In this document: positions 54,172 through 63,378 of the stretch, in pieces | How positions within the stretch are numbered: the first letter of the stretch is position 1 | Layout: each line of letters starts with the position of its first letter | Origin: Rhizobium etli CFN 42 | GTDB taxonomy: Bacteria; Pseudomonadota; Alphaproteobacteria; Rhizobiales; Rhizobiaceae | Reading direction: 5' to 3' | DNA: 64,000 nucleotides | Assembly: GCF_000092045.1 (NCBI RefSeq) | Contig: NC_007761.1 | Location: 2,731,001-2,795,000 of the forward strand | Position numbers and translations under genes: made by a program | The notes under the pieces: model-generated | Seen by the model: only the letters and a program-made list of their open reading frames with translations | Told to the model about the DNA's origin: nothing | Databases searched by the model: none

Positions 54172-54969
54172 ATGACGGCAATGCTGAACGCAACCCGCGA
54201 GCAATGGCTGGCGGCGAGACTTGATCTGCTCGAGGAGGAAAAGGAACTGACGCGGCAAAGCGATGCGCTGGCGGCCAAACGCCAGCAATTGCCCCGTGTG
54301 AAAATCGACAAGGACTACCGCTTCGATACCGAAGGCGGCGGTGCTTCGCTGAAGGATCTGTTTGGCGGGCGTTCGCAGCTTCTGATCTACCACTTCATGT
54401 TCGGGCCGGATTACAGCGCCGGATGCCCCTCCTGCTCGTCGATCGCCGACGGCTTCAACGGCTTCTTCGTCCACCTGGCAAATCACGACGTCGCCTTCTG
54501 GACGGTCTCGCGCGCGCCGCTCGCAAAGCTGGAGGCCTTCAAGCGGCGCATGGACTGGAGCTTTTCCTGGGCCTCGTCGGCGGGCAGCGATTTCAACGCC
54601 GACTTCAGCGTCTGGTTCAGCCCGGAGCAGCAGCGTCTCGGCGAGATCGAATACAACTACCGTCGCGAACCGCCCGCCCCCGAACCGGCGGCGGGCAAGA
54701 CAGTGCCGCAATGGCAGTCGCGCGACAGCGACGAACCCATCGTCCAGATCGCTACGATGACCGGCACCGACGTTCCCACCTATACCCGCGACCGCCCGGG
54801 CGTCAGCGCCTTCGAACTCATCGACGGCGGCGTCTACCACAGCTATTCCAGCTATGCGCGCGGGCTCGACGGGCTCTGGGGCATGTACCAATGGCTGGAC
54901 CGCGCGCCGAAGGGTCGCAACGAAGCCGGCATCTGGTGGCGGCACCACGACCGCTATGGCAAGGAGTGA
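54172..54969 (+). CDS. DUF899 thioredoxin-like protein
   Basis: A 265-aa DUF899 protein, a thioredoxin-fold family, with Cys-x-x-Cys in GPDYSAGCPSCSSIADG, preceded by FGGRSQLLIYHFMFGP. The C-terminal GIWWRHHDRY block is characteristic. AAAGGAG ribosome site. Function is not established; the family is often linked to redox or organic peroxide handling. Confidence 0.87.
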   Translation: MTAMLNATREQWLAARLDLLEEEKELTRQSDALAAKRQQLPRVKIDKDYRFDTEGGGASLKDLFGGRSQLLIYHFMFGPDYSAGCPSCSSIADGFNGFFVHLANHDVAFWTVSRAPLAKLEAFKRRMDWSFSWASSAGSDFNADFSVWFSPEQQRLGEIEYNYRREPPAPEPAAGKTVPQWQSRDSDEPIVQIATMTGTDVPTYTRDRPGVSAFELIDGGVYHSYSSYARGLDGLWGMYQWLDRAPKGRNEAGIWWRHHDRYGKE

Positions 54970-54974
54970 CTGTC

Positions 54975-55304
54975 ATGGCACTCTTCGCTCACGTCCCGAA
55001 ACGGGCTGACGCCAGCCCCTCCCTCGACACAGACAACTGGCTGTCGCTCGCCGCCGCTGCTGACGAACCCGCCGGCGAGCCGGCCAAAGCCGCTCTCGCC
55101 GCCGATTTTCTGTCTCTCGCCGCCGCCCCGACCTTAGCGATCATGGCGCTGCTGACGGCCGCAACCGGCAGCGCCGACGTGATCTGCACCACCACGCCCG
55201 ATACCTTCCCGCTGACCGGAATGGTGCCGATGTACCTGCTGATGACTGGCTTCCACCTGGCTCCGTGGCTACGCCTTGTTAGTGGGGGCATGAAGCGATG
55301 GTGA
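54975..55304 (+). CDS. Small hypothetical membrane protein
   Basis: A 109-aa protein starting 5 bp after the DUF899 stop. It has an Ala/Asp-rich N-terminus and two hydrophobic segments (about 47-68 and 80-100, the latter with MVPMYLLMTGFHLAPWL). It is likely co-translated with DUF899; function unknown. Confidence 0.65.
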   Translation: MALFAHVPKRADASPSLDTDNWLSLAAAADEPAGEPAKAALAADFLSLAAAPTLAIMALLTAATGSADVICTTTPDTFPLTGMVPMYLLMTGFHLAPWLRLVSGGMKRW

Positions 55305-55396
55305 TGGTCTTGCCTGTGCTCGTCACACGAACGGAGGAGAGGGCGTGCCACACGGCATGCCATACAAACCTCCAGCATCTGCGCCATCCAACCCGG

Positions 55397-56404
55397 CTAC
55401 CAGAACCGGTGCCGGCTATCCAACGCCAGCCGCCGGCGTGGGTACGTCCTCGGCGCAGCGGCGCCGATCGCCAGCACAGCAACCGCGATGAGACCGAGGA
55501 GGAGCGGCGCCGAATACCTGTGCCGCGATCGGAGCCCGCCATCGATCCGGGCGGCGTCGGTCGAGGGCCAGTAGAGATTGCCGTCGCTTTCGGCGGCGCG
55601 CGGCGCCCGCTTGAAATAGGCGGCCATCAGCCGGCCGAGAGCCCTGGCGGCAAGATTGGGTCCCAGCAGATGGGCAAGCCGCGTCGCAGTGGTGACCACG
55701 CCGACCGTGGTGGTGGCGCGCGGCGACCTGGCGACGCCGACGATCGCCTCTGCGACGCGGCGCGCATTGAGAACCGGCGGCGGCGCGGTGACCTGGCGGC
55801 CGATATAATTGGCGCCATGGCTGAGGCCCGGTGTATCGACAAAGGCGGGATAGACGTCGCATATGTGAATGCACGGCTTGTCGGCCACCTCCGGCCGCAG
55901 TGCTTCGGAGAAGCCGCGCAGGCCGAACTTGCTGGCGCTATAAGCCGCCGCGAATGGCGCCGCCGCAAAGCCACCGAGCGAGATCATGTTGATGAAGACA
56001 CCCCTGCCCTGCTTCAGGAAGATCGGCAGCACCGCGTGAGCATCGTTCATGTGGCCGAGCAGATTGGTGCGGATGATCTGCTCATGCGCCTCAATCGGCG
56101 TCTCCTCGAACCGACCGATCGCCCCGACGCCGACATTGCTCACCCAGACGTCGACGTCGCCGAGCGTCTTCGCCTTGTCGGCCAGCGCCCGCACGGCAGC
56201 AGGCTCTGTGACGTCGGTGACAACGGATATCGCCTCCGCACCGAGGCCTCTGCACGTTTCCGCAACTTTTTCCAAAGCCTCGCCGTTACGAGCGGCCAGC
56301 ACCAGCCTGCTTCCGCGCCGCGCGAATGCTTCGGCAGTGGCCTGGCCGATGCCGCTCGATGCTCCCGTGATGACGACCACCGCATTTTCGAGATTGATAG
56401 ACAT
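55397..56404 (-). CDS. Classical SDR-family oxidoreductase with C-terminal membrane segment
   Basis: A 335-aa short-chain dehydrogenase: cofactor motif TGASSGIG (about 13-20), NVG, catalytic Ser near residue 142 and YSASK (about 155-159). The C-terminal 90 residues extend past the usual end and contain one hydrophobic helix (about 293-312), which may tether it to the membrane. Substrate unknown. The 281 bp to its right show no gene. Confidence 0.87.
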   Translation of the reverse strand: MSINLENAVVVITGASSGIGQATAEAFARRGSRLVLAARNGEALEKVAETCRGLGAEAISVVTDVTEPAAVRALADKAKTLGDVDVWVSNVGVGAIGRFEETPIEAHEQIIRTNLLGHMNDAHAVLPIFLKQGRGVFINMISLGGFAAAPFAAAYSASKFGLRGFSEALRPEVADKPCIHICDVYPAFVDTPGLSHGANYIGRQVTAPPPVLNARRVAEAIVGVARSPRATTTVGVVTTATRLAHLLGPNLAARALGRLMAAYFKRAPRAAESDGNLYWPSTDAARIDGGLRSRHRYSAPLLLGLIAVAVLAIGAAAPRTYPRRRLALDSRHRFW

Positions 56405-56685
56405 CGTTCCGCCTCTCTGTCCTAGGGAAAGCCGGCGCCACAGCAGCGCATCATCAAAACACCTTCGTGAAAGCGGAGTTCCCGAACGACCATCGCTCCT
56501 TGCGTATCCGCGCGCCGGTCCGGGAAATGCGACTCATTTCCCGACATTTACGAGCGTTGCCTCGCGTCCCGCTTCAGCAAGCGCCTCCGGCCAAGCGCGC
56601 CATTCCATTCCGGTTGTGATTGTCTTGCCCACCGAAACTATGCGATGACCGATCCATCATGAGATGCAACGGATAAAGGCGCGGC

Positions 56686-57708
56686 ATGAAGAAGATCGGT
56701 TTTCTCTCGTTCGGGCACTGGACGCCCTCGCCTCAATCGCAGACGCGTTCGGCGGGCGATGCGCTGCTGCAGTCGATCGACCTTGCCGTGGCGGCCGAGG
56801 AGCTCGGCGCCGATGGCGCTTATTTCCGCGTGCACCATTTCGCCCGGCAGCTCGCCGCCCCCTTCCCGCTGCTTGCCGCCGTCGGCGCCAAGACCAGCCG
56901 GATCGAGATCGGCACCGCGGTCATCGACATGCGCTACGAGAACCCGCTCTATATGGCCGAGGATGCCGGTGCTGCCGATCTCATCGCCGGAGGGCGGCTG
57001 CAACTCGGCATCAGCCGCGGCTCGCCTGAACAGGTGATCGACGGCTGGCGTCATTTCGGCTATGCGCCGCCGGAAGGTCAGAGCGAGGCCGAGATGGCCA
57101 GGCATCATGCCGAAGTTTTCCTCGAAGTGCTGCGCGGCGAAGGCTTCGCCAAACCGAACCCGCGCCCGATGTTTCCGAATCCGCCCGGCCTGCTGCGTCT
57201 CGAGCCGCATTCGGAGGGCCTGCGCGAGCGCATCTGGTGGGGGGCGAGCTCCAACGCCACCGCCGTCTGGGCAGCCAAGCTCGGCATGAACCTGCAGAGC
57301 TCGACGCTGAAGGACGACGAGACCGGCGAGCCGTTCCACGTCCAGCAGGCCGACCAGATCCGCGCCTATCGCGACGCCTGGAAGGAAGCCGGCCACACGC
57401 GTCGGCCGCGCGTCTCGGTCAGCCGCAGCATCTTCGCGCTGGTAGACGAACGTGACCGCGCCTATTTCGGCTACGGCAACGACGAGGGCGACAAGATCGG
57501 ATTCATCGACGAGAAGACCCGGGCGATCTTCGGCCGCAGCTACGCCGCCGAACCTGACGTGCTCATCAAGCAGCTTGCGGAAGACGAGGCGATTGCCGAG
57601 GCCGACACGCTGCTGCTCACCGTGCCCAACCAACTCGGCGTCGCCTACAACGCCCACGTCATCGAAGCGATCCTCACTCACGTCGCTCCCGCGCTCGGCT
57701 GGCGCTGA
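56686..57708 (+). CDS. Luciferase-like flavin-dependent monooxygenase (LLM class)
   Basis: A 340-aa bacterial-luciferase-type TIM barrel. The start SFGHWTP and AAEELGADGAYFRVHHFARQ, the IEIGTAVIDMRYENPLYMAE strand and LQLGISRGSPEQ match the family. It would use FMNH2 supplied by a separate reductase. Substrate unknown. It lies next to but not clearly in an operon with the LysR gene. Confidence 0.87.
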   Translation: MKKIGFLSFGHWTPSPQSQTRSAGDALLQSIDLAVAAEELGADGAYFRVHHFARQLAAPFPLLAAVGAKTSRIEIGTAVIDMRYENPLYMAEDAGAADLIAGGRLQLGISRGSPEQVIDGWRHFGYAPPEGQSEAEMARHHAEVFLEVLRGEGFAKPNPRPMFPNPPGLLRLEPHSEGLRERIWWGASSNATAVWAAKLGMNLQSSTLKDDETGEPFHVQQADQIRAYRDAWKEAGHTRRPRVSVSRSIFALVDERDRAYFGYGNDEGDKIGFIDEKTRAIFGRSYAAEPDVLIKQLAEDEAIAEADTLLLTVPNQLGVAYNAHVIEAILTHVAPALGWR

Positions 57709-57895
57709 CGGCGAGGCTTGTTGGCGCGAGCCTTCGATTTGGGCGGTGGTGACGCGAAACGGCAGCTGTCGCCGACCACCATCATTTCGATGCGCCCGGG
57801 ACCTAAGTGGCGCGGCCGACGTTGATGGTGCGAGCCTTGAATCGGTCACATCGCGACCGAGTTAAGGCTGCAGTTGAATCGCTCGAGTTGCCTTC

Positions 57896-58852
57896 ATGCC
57901 GCGCACGAACCTGAACGATATCCTGATCTTCATGGCCGTCGTCGATGCCGGAAGCTTTATCGCCGGCGGCCAGGCCATGGGCCTCTCTCGTTCGGCAGCC
58001 GGAAAGGCTGTTACTCGCCTGGAAGAGCGGCTCGGCGCGCGCCTGCTCAACCGTACGACGAGGACACTGAGCCTGACCGATGAAGGACGAGTGTTCTACG
58101 ATCACGGGCTGCAAATCCTGACATCGGTCGACGAGGCGGAGGCGAGCATTGCCGGGCAAAGCGGTGTGCCGCGAGGCGTTCTCAGGCTCGCCGTACCCGA
58201 TGTCTTCGGACCGCTTGTCGGGCTCCCTTTGCTCGACAAATATCTTCGCACCTGGCCCGACGTGCAGGTCGAAGTGAGCCTCACCGATCGCCCGGCCGAG
58301 CTTCTCGACAATGGCTTCGATGTGGCGATCGGATTTGGCGCAACGCCGTCTGCGGCCGACAGCCGATTGATCACGCGCGTCATCGGCAGTGACAAGGTGC
58401 TGCTCTGCGCCTCGCCCTCCTACCTCGCCGAACGCGGCGTTCCGCGCGAGATAGCGGATCTCGCCGCCCATGATTGCCTGTTCTTCACCAGTCGCGGGCA
58501 AAGGCAGGCCTGGCGCTTTCGCAGCGGCGGCGGCTGGATCAAGGCACAGGGGCGCAGCCGCCTGAGGCTCGACAGCGGTCAAGCCGTCCGCGATGCCGCC
58601 CTGGCCGGCCTCGGAATCGCGCTTCTGCCGGACTTCCTCATTGCCGCCGATTTGACCGCCGGCCGTCTCCGGCAAGTCCTCCCTGATCTAGAAACCGACG
58701 ACACGAAGATCGTGGCGCTTTACTCCGACAAAGGCGTGCTGGAGCCGCGCGTCCGCTGCTTCATCGATCTGTTGCTCGAGGAAATCGGAGGTCAAGGCCA
58801 GGGTCTGCGCGGGCTCACGCCACAGCCTTATCAAAACCGCGAAAGCTCTTGA
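57896..58852 (+). CDS. LysR-family transcriptional regulator
   Basis: A 318-aa LysR protein: N-terminal winged helix (about 5-65, DAGSFIAGGQAMGLSRSAAGKA then VTRLEERLGARLLNRTTR) and a periplasmic-binding-protein-like effector domain. It may act on the LLM gene to its left. It overlaps the 3' end of the convergent MFS gene by 38 bp. Confidence 0.88.
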   Translation: MPRTNLNDILIFMAVVDAGSFIAGGQAMGLSRSAAGKAVTRLEERLGARLLNRTTRTLSLTDEGRVFYDHGLQILTSVDEAEASIAGQSGVPRGVLRLAVPDVFGPLVGLPLLDKYLRTWPDVQVEVSLTDRPAELLDNGFDVAIGFGATPSAADSRLITRVIGSDKVLLCASPSYLAERGVPREIADLAAHDCLFFTSRGQRQAWRFRSGGGWIKAQGRSRLRLDSGQAVRDAALAGLGIALLPDFLIAADLTAGRLRQVLPDLETDDTKIVALYSDKGVLEPRVRCFIDLLLEEIGGQGQGLRGLTPQPYQNRESS

Positions 58853-60053
58853 GCGCTAGCGGAGAGAGGGTCGCGGCGAGATAGGCGAGCCCACCGAGGA
58901 GCATCGCTGCGCCAAGCCCGGTCGTGCTGATCAGCGCGCCGCCGACGAGGCCGCCGAAGGGGATGAGGGCAAAGCAGAGGGCGGCGTTCATCGCGGTAAC
59001 GCGCCCGGTCAGCGGCTTGGGAATGCGCTCGAAGATCACTGCCGACAGGATAGGGTTGAGGAAACCGGAGGCAAAGCCGGCGATTGCGAGCGTCGGAAAG
59101 ATGGAGCCGAGCCGCGCATCCACCGCGAGCACCACAAAGCGTGGGCATCCGGTCAAGAGGAAGGCCACGGTATAGACGATCAGACGCGGCATGCGCTCGC
59201 CGATAACAGCGGCAATCGCCGCACCCGCGATCGAAGCGCCGGAGAAGGCGGCGAACAGCGCTCCGAGCAGCTCCGGCCCATGACCGGCGTTCTTCGTCCA
59301 GACGGGCAGCAGCACGGCGTAATAGGCCTGATCGAGCAGATTGGTGATCGCCACCATCGTGACAATGCTGACGAGCACGGCATCGCTGCGCAGAAAGCGC
59401 CAGCCTTCCCGGAGATCGTCGAGATAGGAAGACAGGTTGCCCGACGGAGCGTCGGGCGCGACGGGCCGCTCGGGAGCGCGCCGCATGCCGGGTATGCCGG
59501 TCGCGACGACCAGCGCTGCGCCGGCGAAGGTGGCGGTGTTGACGAGGAGCGCCTGACCCGGGCCTATCAACCCGATCAATGCGCCGGCGCCGGCAGCGCC
59601 CACCGTTGAGGCCAGCCGTTCGATGGCGCTGGAGACGCCGGTCACCCGTTCGAGCGGCACGGCTGCCAGCGCAGCGATATCGGGAACCATCGCTTGCTTG
59701 GCGGCATCGGAAGGCCCCCGCAGCACGCCCATGACAAAAACGACGGGCAGCAGCACCGGCACGGTCAGCATGCCGAAGAGATCGAGAAGCGGCACCAGCC
59801 CGACCGCGATTACGGAGGCCGTGTCGCAGATGATGGCGATGCGCTTGGCGCCGATGCGGTCGATCAGCGGCCCGCCGAGCGCCTTGGCGAGCACATAGGG
59901 CAGCATCTCCATCAGCGCCGTCAGCCCGGTGAGTACAGGGCTGCCCGTGGCGCTCAGCACCAGCCAGGGAATGGCGATGGTCGATAGCCGGGTGCCGGAA
60001 AGCGAAAGCGTCTCTGCGGCGGCAAGCGCCAGGAAAGGCTTGCCCTTTCTCAC
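58815..60053 (-). CDS. MFS transporter
   Basis: A 412-aa, twelve-helix MFS protein with the inter-helix motif DRIGAKRIAI (motif A-like) and similarity to enterobactin-exporter-type MFS proteins. The start overlaps the stop of the ArsR-type gene (ATGA), giving a regulator-exporter operon. Likely a drug or metabolite efflux pump. Confidence 0.87.
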   Translation of the reverse strand: MRKGKPFLALAAAETLSLSGTRLSTIAIPWLVLSATGSPVLTGLTALMEMLPYVLAKALGGPLIDRIGAKRIAIICDTASVIAVGLVPLLDLFGMLTVPVLLPVVFVMGVLRGPSDAAKQAMVPDIAALAAVPLERVTGVSSAIERLASTVGAAGAGALIGLIGPGQALLVNTATFAGAALVVATGIPGMRRAPERPVAPDAPSGNLSSYLDDLREGWRFLRSDAVLVSIVTMVAITNLLDQAYYAVLLPVWTKNAGHGPELLGALFAAFSGASIAGAAIAAVIGERMPRLIVYTVAFLLTGCPRFVVLAVDARLGSIFPTLAIAGFASGFLNPILSAVIFERIPKPLTGRVTAMNAALCFALIPFGGLVGGALISTTGLGAAMLLGGLAYLAATLSPLALKSFRGFDKAVA

Positions 60054-60700
60054 GGCTCGTCCTCTCGCTCGCGGTGCGGCAGGCGGCCCGGAAAGGGGAA
60101 AGCGTGCAGCATGACATAGAAAGGAACCATGTCAGGATTCCCGGACGCGGCCTCCCCCAGTGGTGGGGCGGCCCGCATGGCTTCCAGGATGATATCGCTC
60201 AGCCGTTTCGTCAGGGCCTCGGCCTGTTCCGCCGTCATCGGGATGATGATGTCGTCGGCCGCCGTCGCCCTGCGCCATTCCGCTGGGAGCTCGGCATATT
60301 CCTCCAGCGCCTGCTGCATCTGGCCGACCTGCAGCGAGAGGGCCGCCTGGTTGAAGGCCATGTCGAGATCGAGCGCCTCGCCTTCGGCTTCGGTCGGGGG
60401 AACCGAGGTCAGCTCATGGCTGGCGCGCCACCAGCGGTCGCGCCGGGAGGCATGCGGTGCTTCCTCGATGAAACCGTATTGGGCGAGCTGGCGCAGATGA
60501 TAGCTCGTCGCGCCGCTGTTGAGGCCGAGCCGGACGGCGAGCTGCGTCGCGGTGGCGGGGCCGTCGAGCCTCAGCATGCCGAGCATGCGCAGCCGGACGG
60601 GGTGGGCCAGCGCCTTCAGCGCGGACGGTTCGGGCACGACACGGCTGACGGTACGCGAGGCAACAGCATCTGCGGCAGGTTCGGAGTTCTGCTCTTTCAT
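60050..60700 (-). CDS. ArsR-type winged-helix transcriptional regulator
   Basis: A 216-aa protein with an ArsR-like helix-turn-helix (about 30-95: LKALAHPVRLRMLGMLRLDGP, then GLNSGATSYHLRQLAQYGFI), followed by a helical ligand or dimer domain. The start at 60700 has a GAGGT site. It is upstream of and coupled to the MFS gene and preceded by a perfect palindrome, so autoregulation is likely. Confidence 0.85.
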   Translation of the reverse strand: MKEQNSEPAADAVASRTVSRVVPEPSALKALAHPVRLRMLGMLRLDGPATATQLAVRLGLNSGATSYHLRQLAQYGFIEEAPHASRRDRWWRASHELTSVPPTEAEGEALDLDMAFNQAALSLQVGQMQQALEEYAELPAEWRRATAADDIIIPMTAEQAEALTKRLSDIILEAMRAAPPLGEAASGNPDMVPFYVMLHAFPFPGRLPHREREDEP

Positions 60701-60723
60701 GACCTCATTATATAATTGCAAAC

Positions 60724-60741
60724 AAATCTTTGCAAAGATTT
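60724..60741. promoter_or_regulatory. Perfect 18-bp palindromic operator candidate
   Basis: AAATCTTTG joined to CAAAGATTT, 24 bp upstream of the ArsR-type gene start in AT-rich DNA. It probably overlaps the promoter and binds the regulator. Confidence 0.6.
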
Positions 60742-60856
60742 CTTTGTAAAATTATTCGACTTTCGAAAGACCCTTGAAAACCAGCGTCGGCCCTAGCCAA
60801 GCACCATCACGCGCCCTAAGACCATCGCCACGATCCGCATGAAACGAGGGCAAGGA

Positions 60857-61540
60857 ATGGCTGAGGAAGCGCAGAAAAACATCGGTACGTGGTACATCGA
60901 CCCCGATGCCGAAGACAGGATGGCCGATGGACATGCGCCCATCTGGCGCCACCTAATCGATCTCATGCTGGAGCGCGACCTCTCCGACAAAAGCGTGCTC
61001 GATTTCGGCTGCAATCAGGGCGGCCTGCTGCGCCATCTCTATGCGATCCGCCCGTTCCGCAAGGCGCTCGGCATCGACATCGCCGAAACCTCCATTGCCA
61101 AGGCCGAGACGCTGAAAGGTAATCTGCCGATCCAGCATCAGGTCGGCAGCAGGCTGGAGGGCTGGAGCGACGAATTTGACCTCGCCGTCAGCCATGAGGT
61201 CATCTATCTCATTCCTGATATCGACGCACACGCCGCCGATATCCGCCAGGCGCTGAAGCCGGGCGGCGTCTATTATGCGGTGACCGGCTGCCACACGGAT
61301 AATCCGCTCTGGCCGAGATGGCGCGAGCTCGTCGCCAACCGCACCAACACCGTCGTTCAGGATCGGTCGATCACCGATTACGGCCGCGCCTTCGAAAAGG
61401 CAGGCTTCGACGTCTCCGCCCGCAAGCTCGAATATGAGGGTTTCATACCCTTCGTCGCGGATGGCTGGACGCCTGATTTCGCCGATGCGCTGGACTATTA
61501 CACCCAGACGAAGATCGTCTTCAGGCTGGTGAAGCGCTAG
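60857..61540 (+). CDS. Class I SAM-dependent methyltransferase
   Basis: A 227-aa enzyme with the SAM motif VLDFGCNQGGLLRHL (about 47-61) and the GIDIAETSIAKAE strand. A start at 60839 would add six residues; 60857 is preferred for spacing to a GAGGG site. Its 3' end overlaps the siderophore-type ATPase gene on the other strand by 20 bp. Methyl acceptor unknown. Confidence 0.82.
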   Translation: MAEEAQKNIGTWYIDPDAEDRMADGHAPIWRHLIDLMLERDLSDKSVLDFGCNQGGLLRHLYAIRPFRKALGIDIAETSIAKAETLKGNLPIQHQVGSRLEGWSDEFDLAVSHEVIYLIPDIDAHAADIRQALKPGGVYYAVTGCHTDNPLWPRWRELVANRTNTVVQDRSITDYGRAFEKAGFDVSARKLEYEGFIPFVADGWTPDFADALDYYTQTKIVFRLVKR

Positions 61541-62333
61541 ACGCTGCCGGCTGAAGCCGCATCAGCTCCGCATCGAAATGCGGTGGATTGTTCGGAGCGA
61601 CCTGGACGAAACGACCCCTGACGCGGAAGATGTCCTGGACGAGGTTGCGCTCGGCAAGCTCGCGTGGCTCGCCGTCGAATCTGAGCTGCCCCTTTTCGAG
61701 CAGCGAGATGCGGTCGCTGACGGCGATCGCCTGGTTGATATCGTGGATTGCCATGACGATCGTCACGCCCTTCTCGCGGCTCAGCCGATGCACGAGATCG
61801 AGCACCTCAACCTGATAGCCGATATCGAGGAAGGAGGTCGGCTCATCGAGCAGCAGGATCTCCGCTTCCTGCGCGAGGGCGGCCGATATCCAGGCCCTTT
61901 GCCGTTCGCCGCCGGACAGTTCCCGCAGGCTGCGGTCGGCGAGCCCCGACAGGCCGGTGCTTTTGAGCGCCCATTCGATCGCGTCTTCGTCACGGCTATC
62001 ATAGGAGCGGAACAGGCCGACATGCGGATAGCGGCCCTGGCGCACGAGCTGGGTGATAGTCATTTCATCAGGCGCGGTCGGCTGCTGCGGCAAGAAGGCG
62101 AGCCTCTTTGCCAGCATGCGGCGGGACATGGAAGCGATGGCAACGCCATCCAGCGACGCCTTGCCCCCGGCCGGCCGGATCAGTCCTGCCAGCGCATGCA
62201 GCGCCGTGCTCTTGCCCGAGCCGTTCGGTCCGATCAGCGCCCGGATCTCGCCCTTTTCGAGCGAAAGGCTGAAGCCGTTAAGGGCCTTTCGCTGGCCGTA
62301 CATCACCGAAAGATCGGAACAGGACAATGGCAT
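61521..62333 (-). CDS. Iron-siderophore type ABC transporter ATP-binding protein (FecE/FhuC-like)
   Basis: A 270-aa ATPase: Walker A GPNGSGKST (about 34-42), Q-loop FLPQQPTAPDEMT, signature LSGGERQR, Walker B ILLLDEPTSFLD and switch His in AIHDINQA. The LRPAGG/FLDIGYQ context and adjacent FecCD permeases place it in the ferric-siderophore/haem/cobalamin class. The start at 62333 is 7 bp past the permease stop. Confidence 0.88.
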   Translation of the reverse strand: MPLSCSDLSVMYGQRKALNGFSLSLEKGEIRALIGPNGSGKSTALHALAGLIRPAGGKASLDGVAIASMSRRMLAKRLAFLPQQPTAPDEMTITQLVRQGRYPHVGLFRSYDSRDEDAIEWALKSTGLSGLADRSLRELSGGERQRAWISAALAQEAEILLLDEPTSFLDIGYQVEVLDLVHRLSREKGVTIVMAIHDINQAIAVSDRISLLEKGQLRFDGEPRELAERNLVQDIFRVRGRFVQVAPNNPPHFDAELMRLQPAASSASPA

Positions 62334-62340
62334 TTCGGCC

Positions 62341-63378
62341 TCACATGGTTTTGCGCAGCAGCGCGAGCAGAAGCGGCACGCCGAAAACGGCCGTGACCAC
62401 GCCGATCGGGATTTCCTCGGCCTGGCCGAGCAGCCGGCCGATGAGATCGCCAAGCGTGACGATGACGGCGCCGAGCACGATCGTCAGCACAAGCGACAGC
62501 CTGAAATTCCGCCCCGCCAGGAAGCGGGCGAGATGCGGTACGATAAGGCCGACGAAGACGATCGGCCCGACCGCGCCGACGGCACTTGCCGCAAGCGCGC
62601 AGGAGACGATCAGCACGATCGAGAACTGCCTGCGATAGCCGAGCCCGAAGGATCGGGCGACGGGCGCATCGAACTGCAGCAGCATCAGCGGCCGGTGGAT
62701 GACCGGCAGCATGGCGAGACAGGCAATGGTGAAGGGCAGCAGGAACAGCGCATGATCCCAGCTGCGGGCGTAGAGACTGCCGGACAGCCATTCGAGAATG
62801 ATCTCGATGCGGGCCGATCCCCATCCGGCGATGAGGCCGATCGCCACCGCATGCAGCACCGCGCCGACCGCGACGCCGCAAAGCGTGATGCGCAGGGCGC
62901 TGAGGCCGAGACGGAAGGCAAGCAGATAGATGACGCCGCCGGCAAGCAGGCCGCCGGCAAGGCCCGCCGCCGGCAACCATGCCACCGGCAGTTCGGCCAG
63001 CGTGTTCGAGCCCGGCTCGAAAATATAGACGGTAAAGAGCAGGAAGATCGTCACCGACAGTGTCGCCCCTTGCGACACGCCCATCAGCGAGGGATCGGCC
63101 AGCGGGTTGCGGGTAATGGTCTGCAAGAGATATCCCGCCAGCGAAAAATGGATACCGGCCAGAATCCCGGTGGCGATGCGCGGCAGCCGGATATCGAGAA
63201 TGATCAGCCGCGCTTCCGCCGAGCCGGCGCCGGTCAGTACCGCCGCGACGTCGCCCATGGGAATATCGGCAACGCCGAGGAAGATCGCCGCCGCAAGCGA
63301 CAGGAGCGCCAATGCGGCAAGCGCAGCTATCATGCCGAGGCTTGCCGGGCCGGCCGATATCGATGTTGGCGCGCTCAT
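62341..63378 (-). CDS. FecCD-family iron ABC transporter permease
   Basis: A 345-aa permease with nine to ten membrane helices and family motifs DIRLPRIATGILAG, NPLADPSLMGVSQGA and VGPIVFVGLIVPHLARFL. It overlaps the next permease gene by ATGA. It imports ferric siderophore, haem or B12. Confidence 0.9.
   Translation of the reverse strand: MSAPTSISAGPASLGMIAALAALALLSLAAAIFLGVADIPMGDVAAVLTGAGSAEARLIILDIRLPRIATGILAGIHFSLAGYLLQTITRNPLADPSLMGVSQGATLSVTIFLLFTVYIFEPGSNTLAELPVAWLPAAGLAGGLLAGGVIYLLAFRLGLSALRITLCGVAVGAVLHAVAIGLIAGWGSARIEIILEWLSGSLYARSWDHALFLLPFTIACLAMLPVIHRPLMLLQFDAPVARSFGLGYRRQFSIVLIVSCALAASAVGAVGPIVFVGLIVPHLARFLAGRNFRLSLVLTIVLGAVIVTLGDLIGRLLGQAEEIPIGVVTAVFGVPLLLALLRKTM

Noticed and set aside
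58831..60117. Second long minus-strand frame over the MFS gene
   Set aside because: Arginine-rich out-of-frame reading of the MFS gene without membrane helices.
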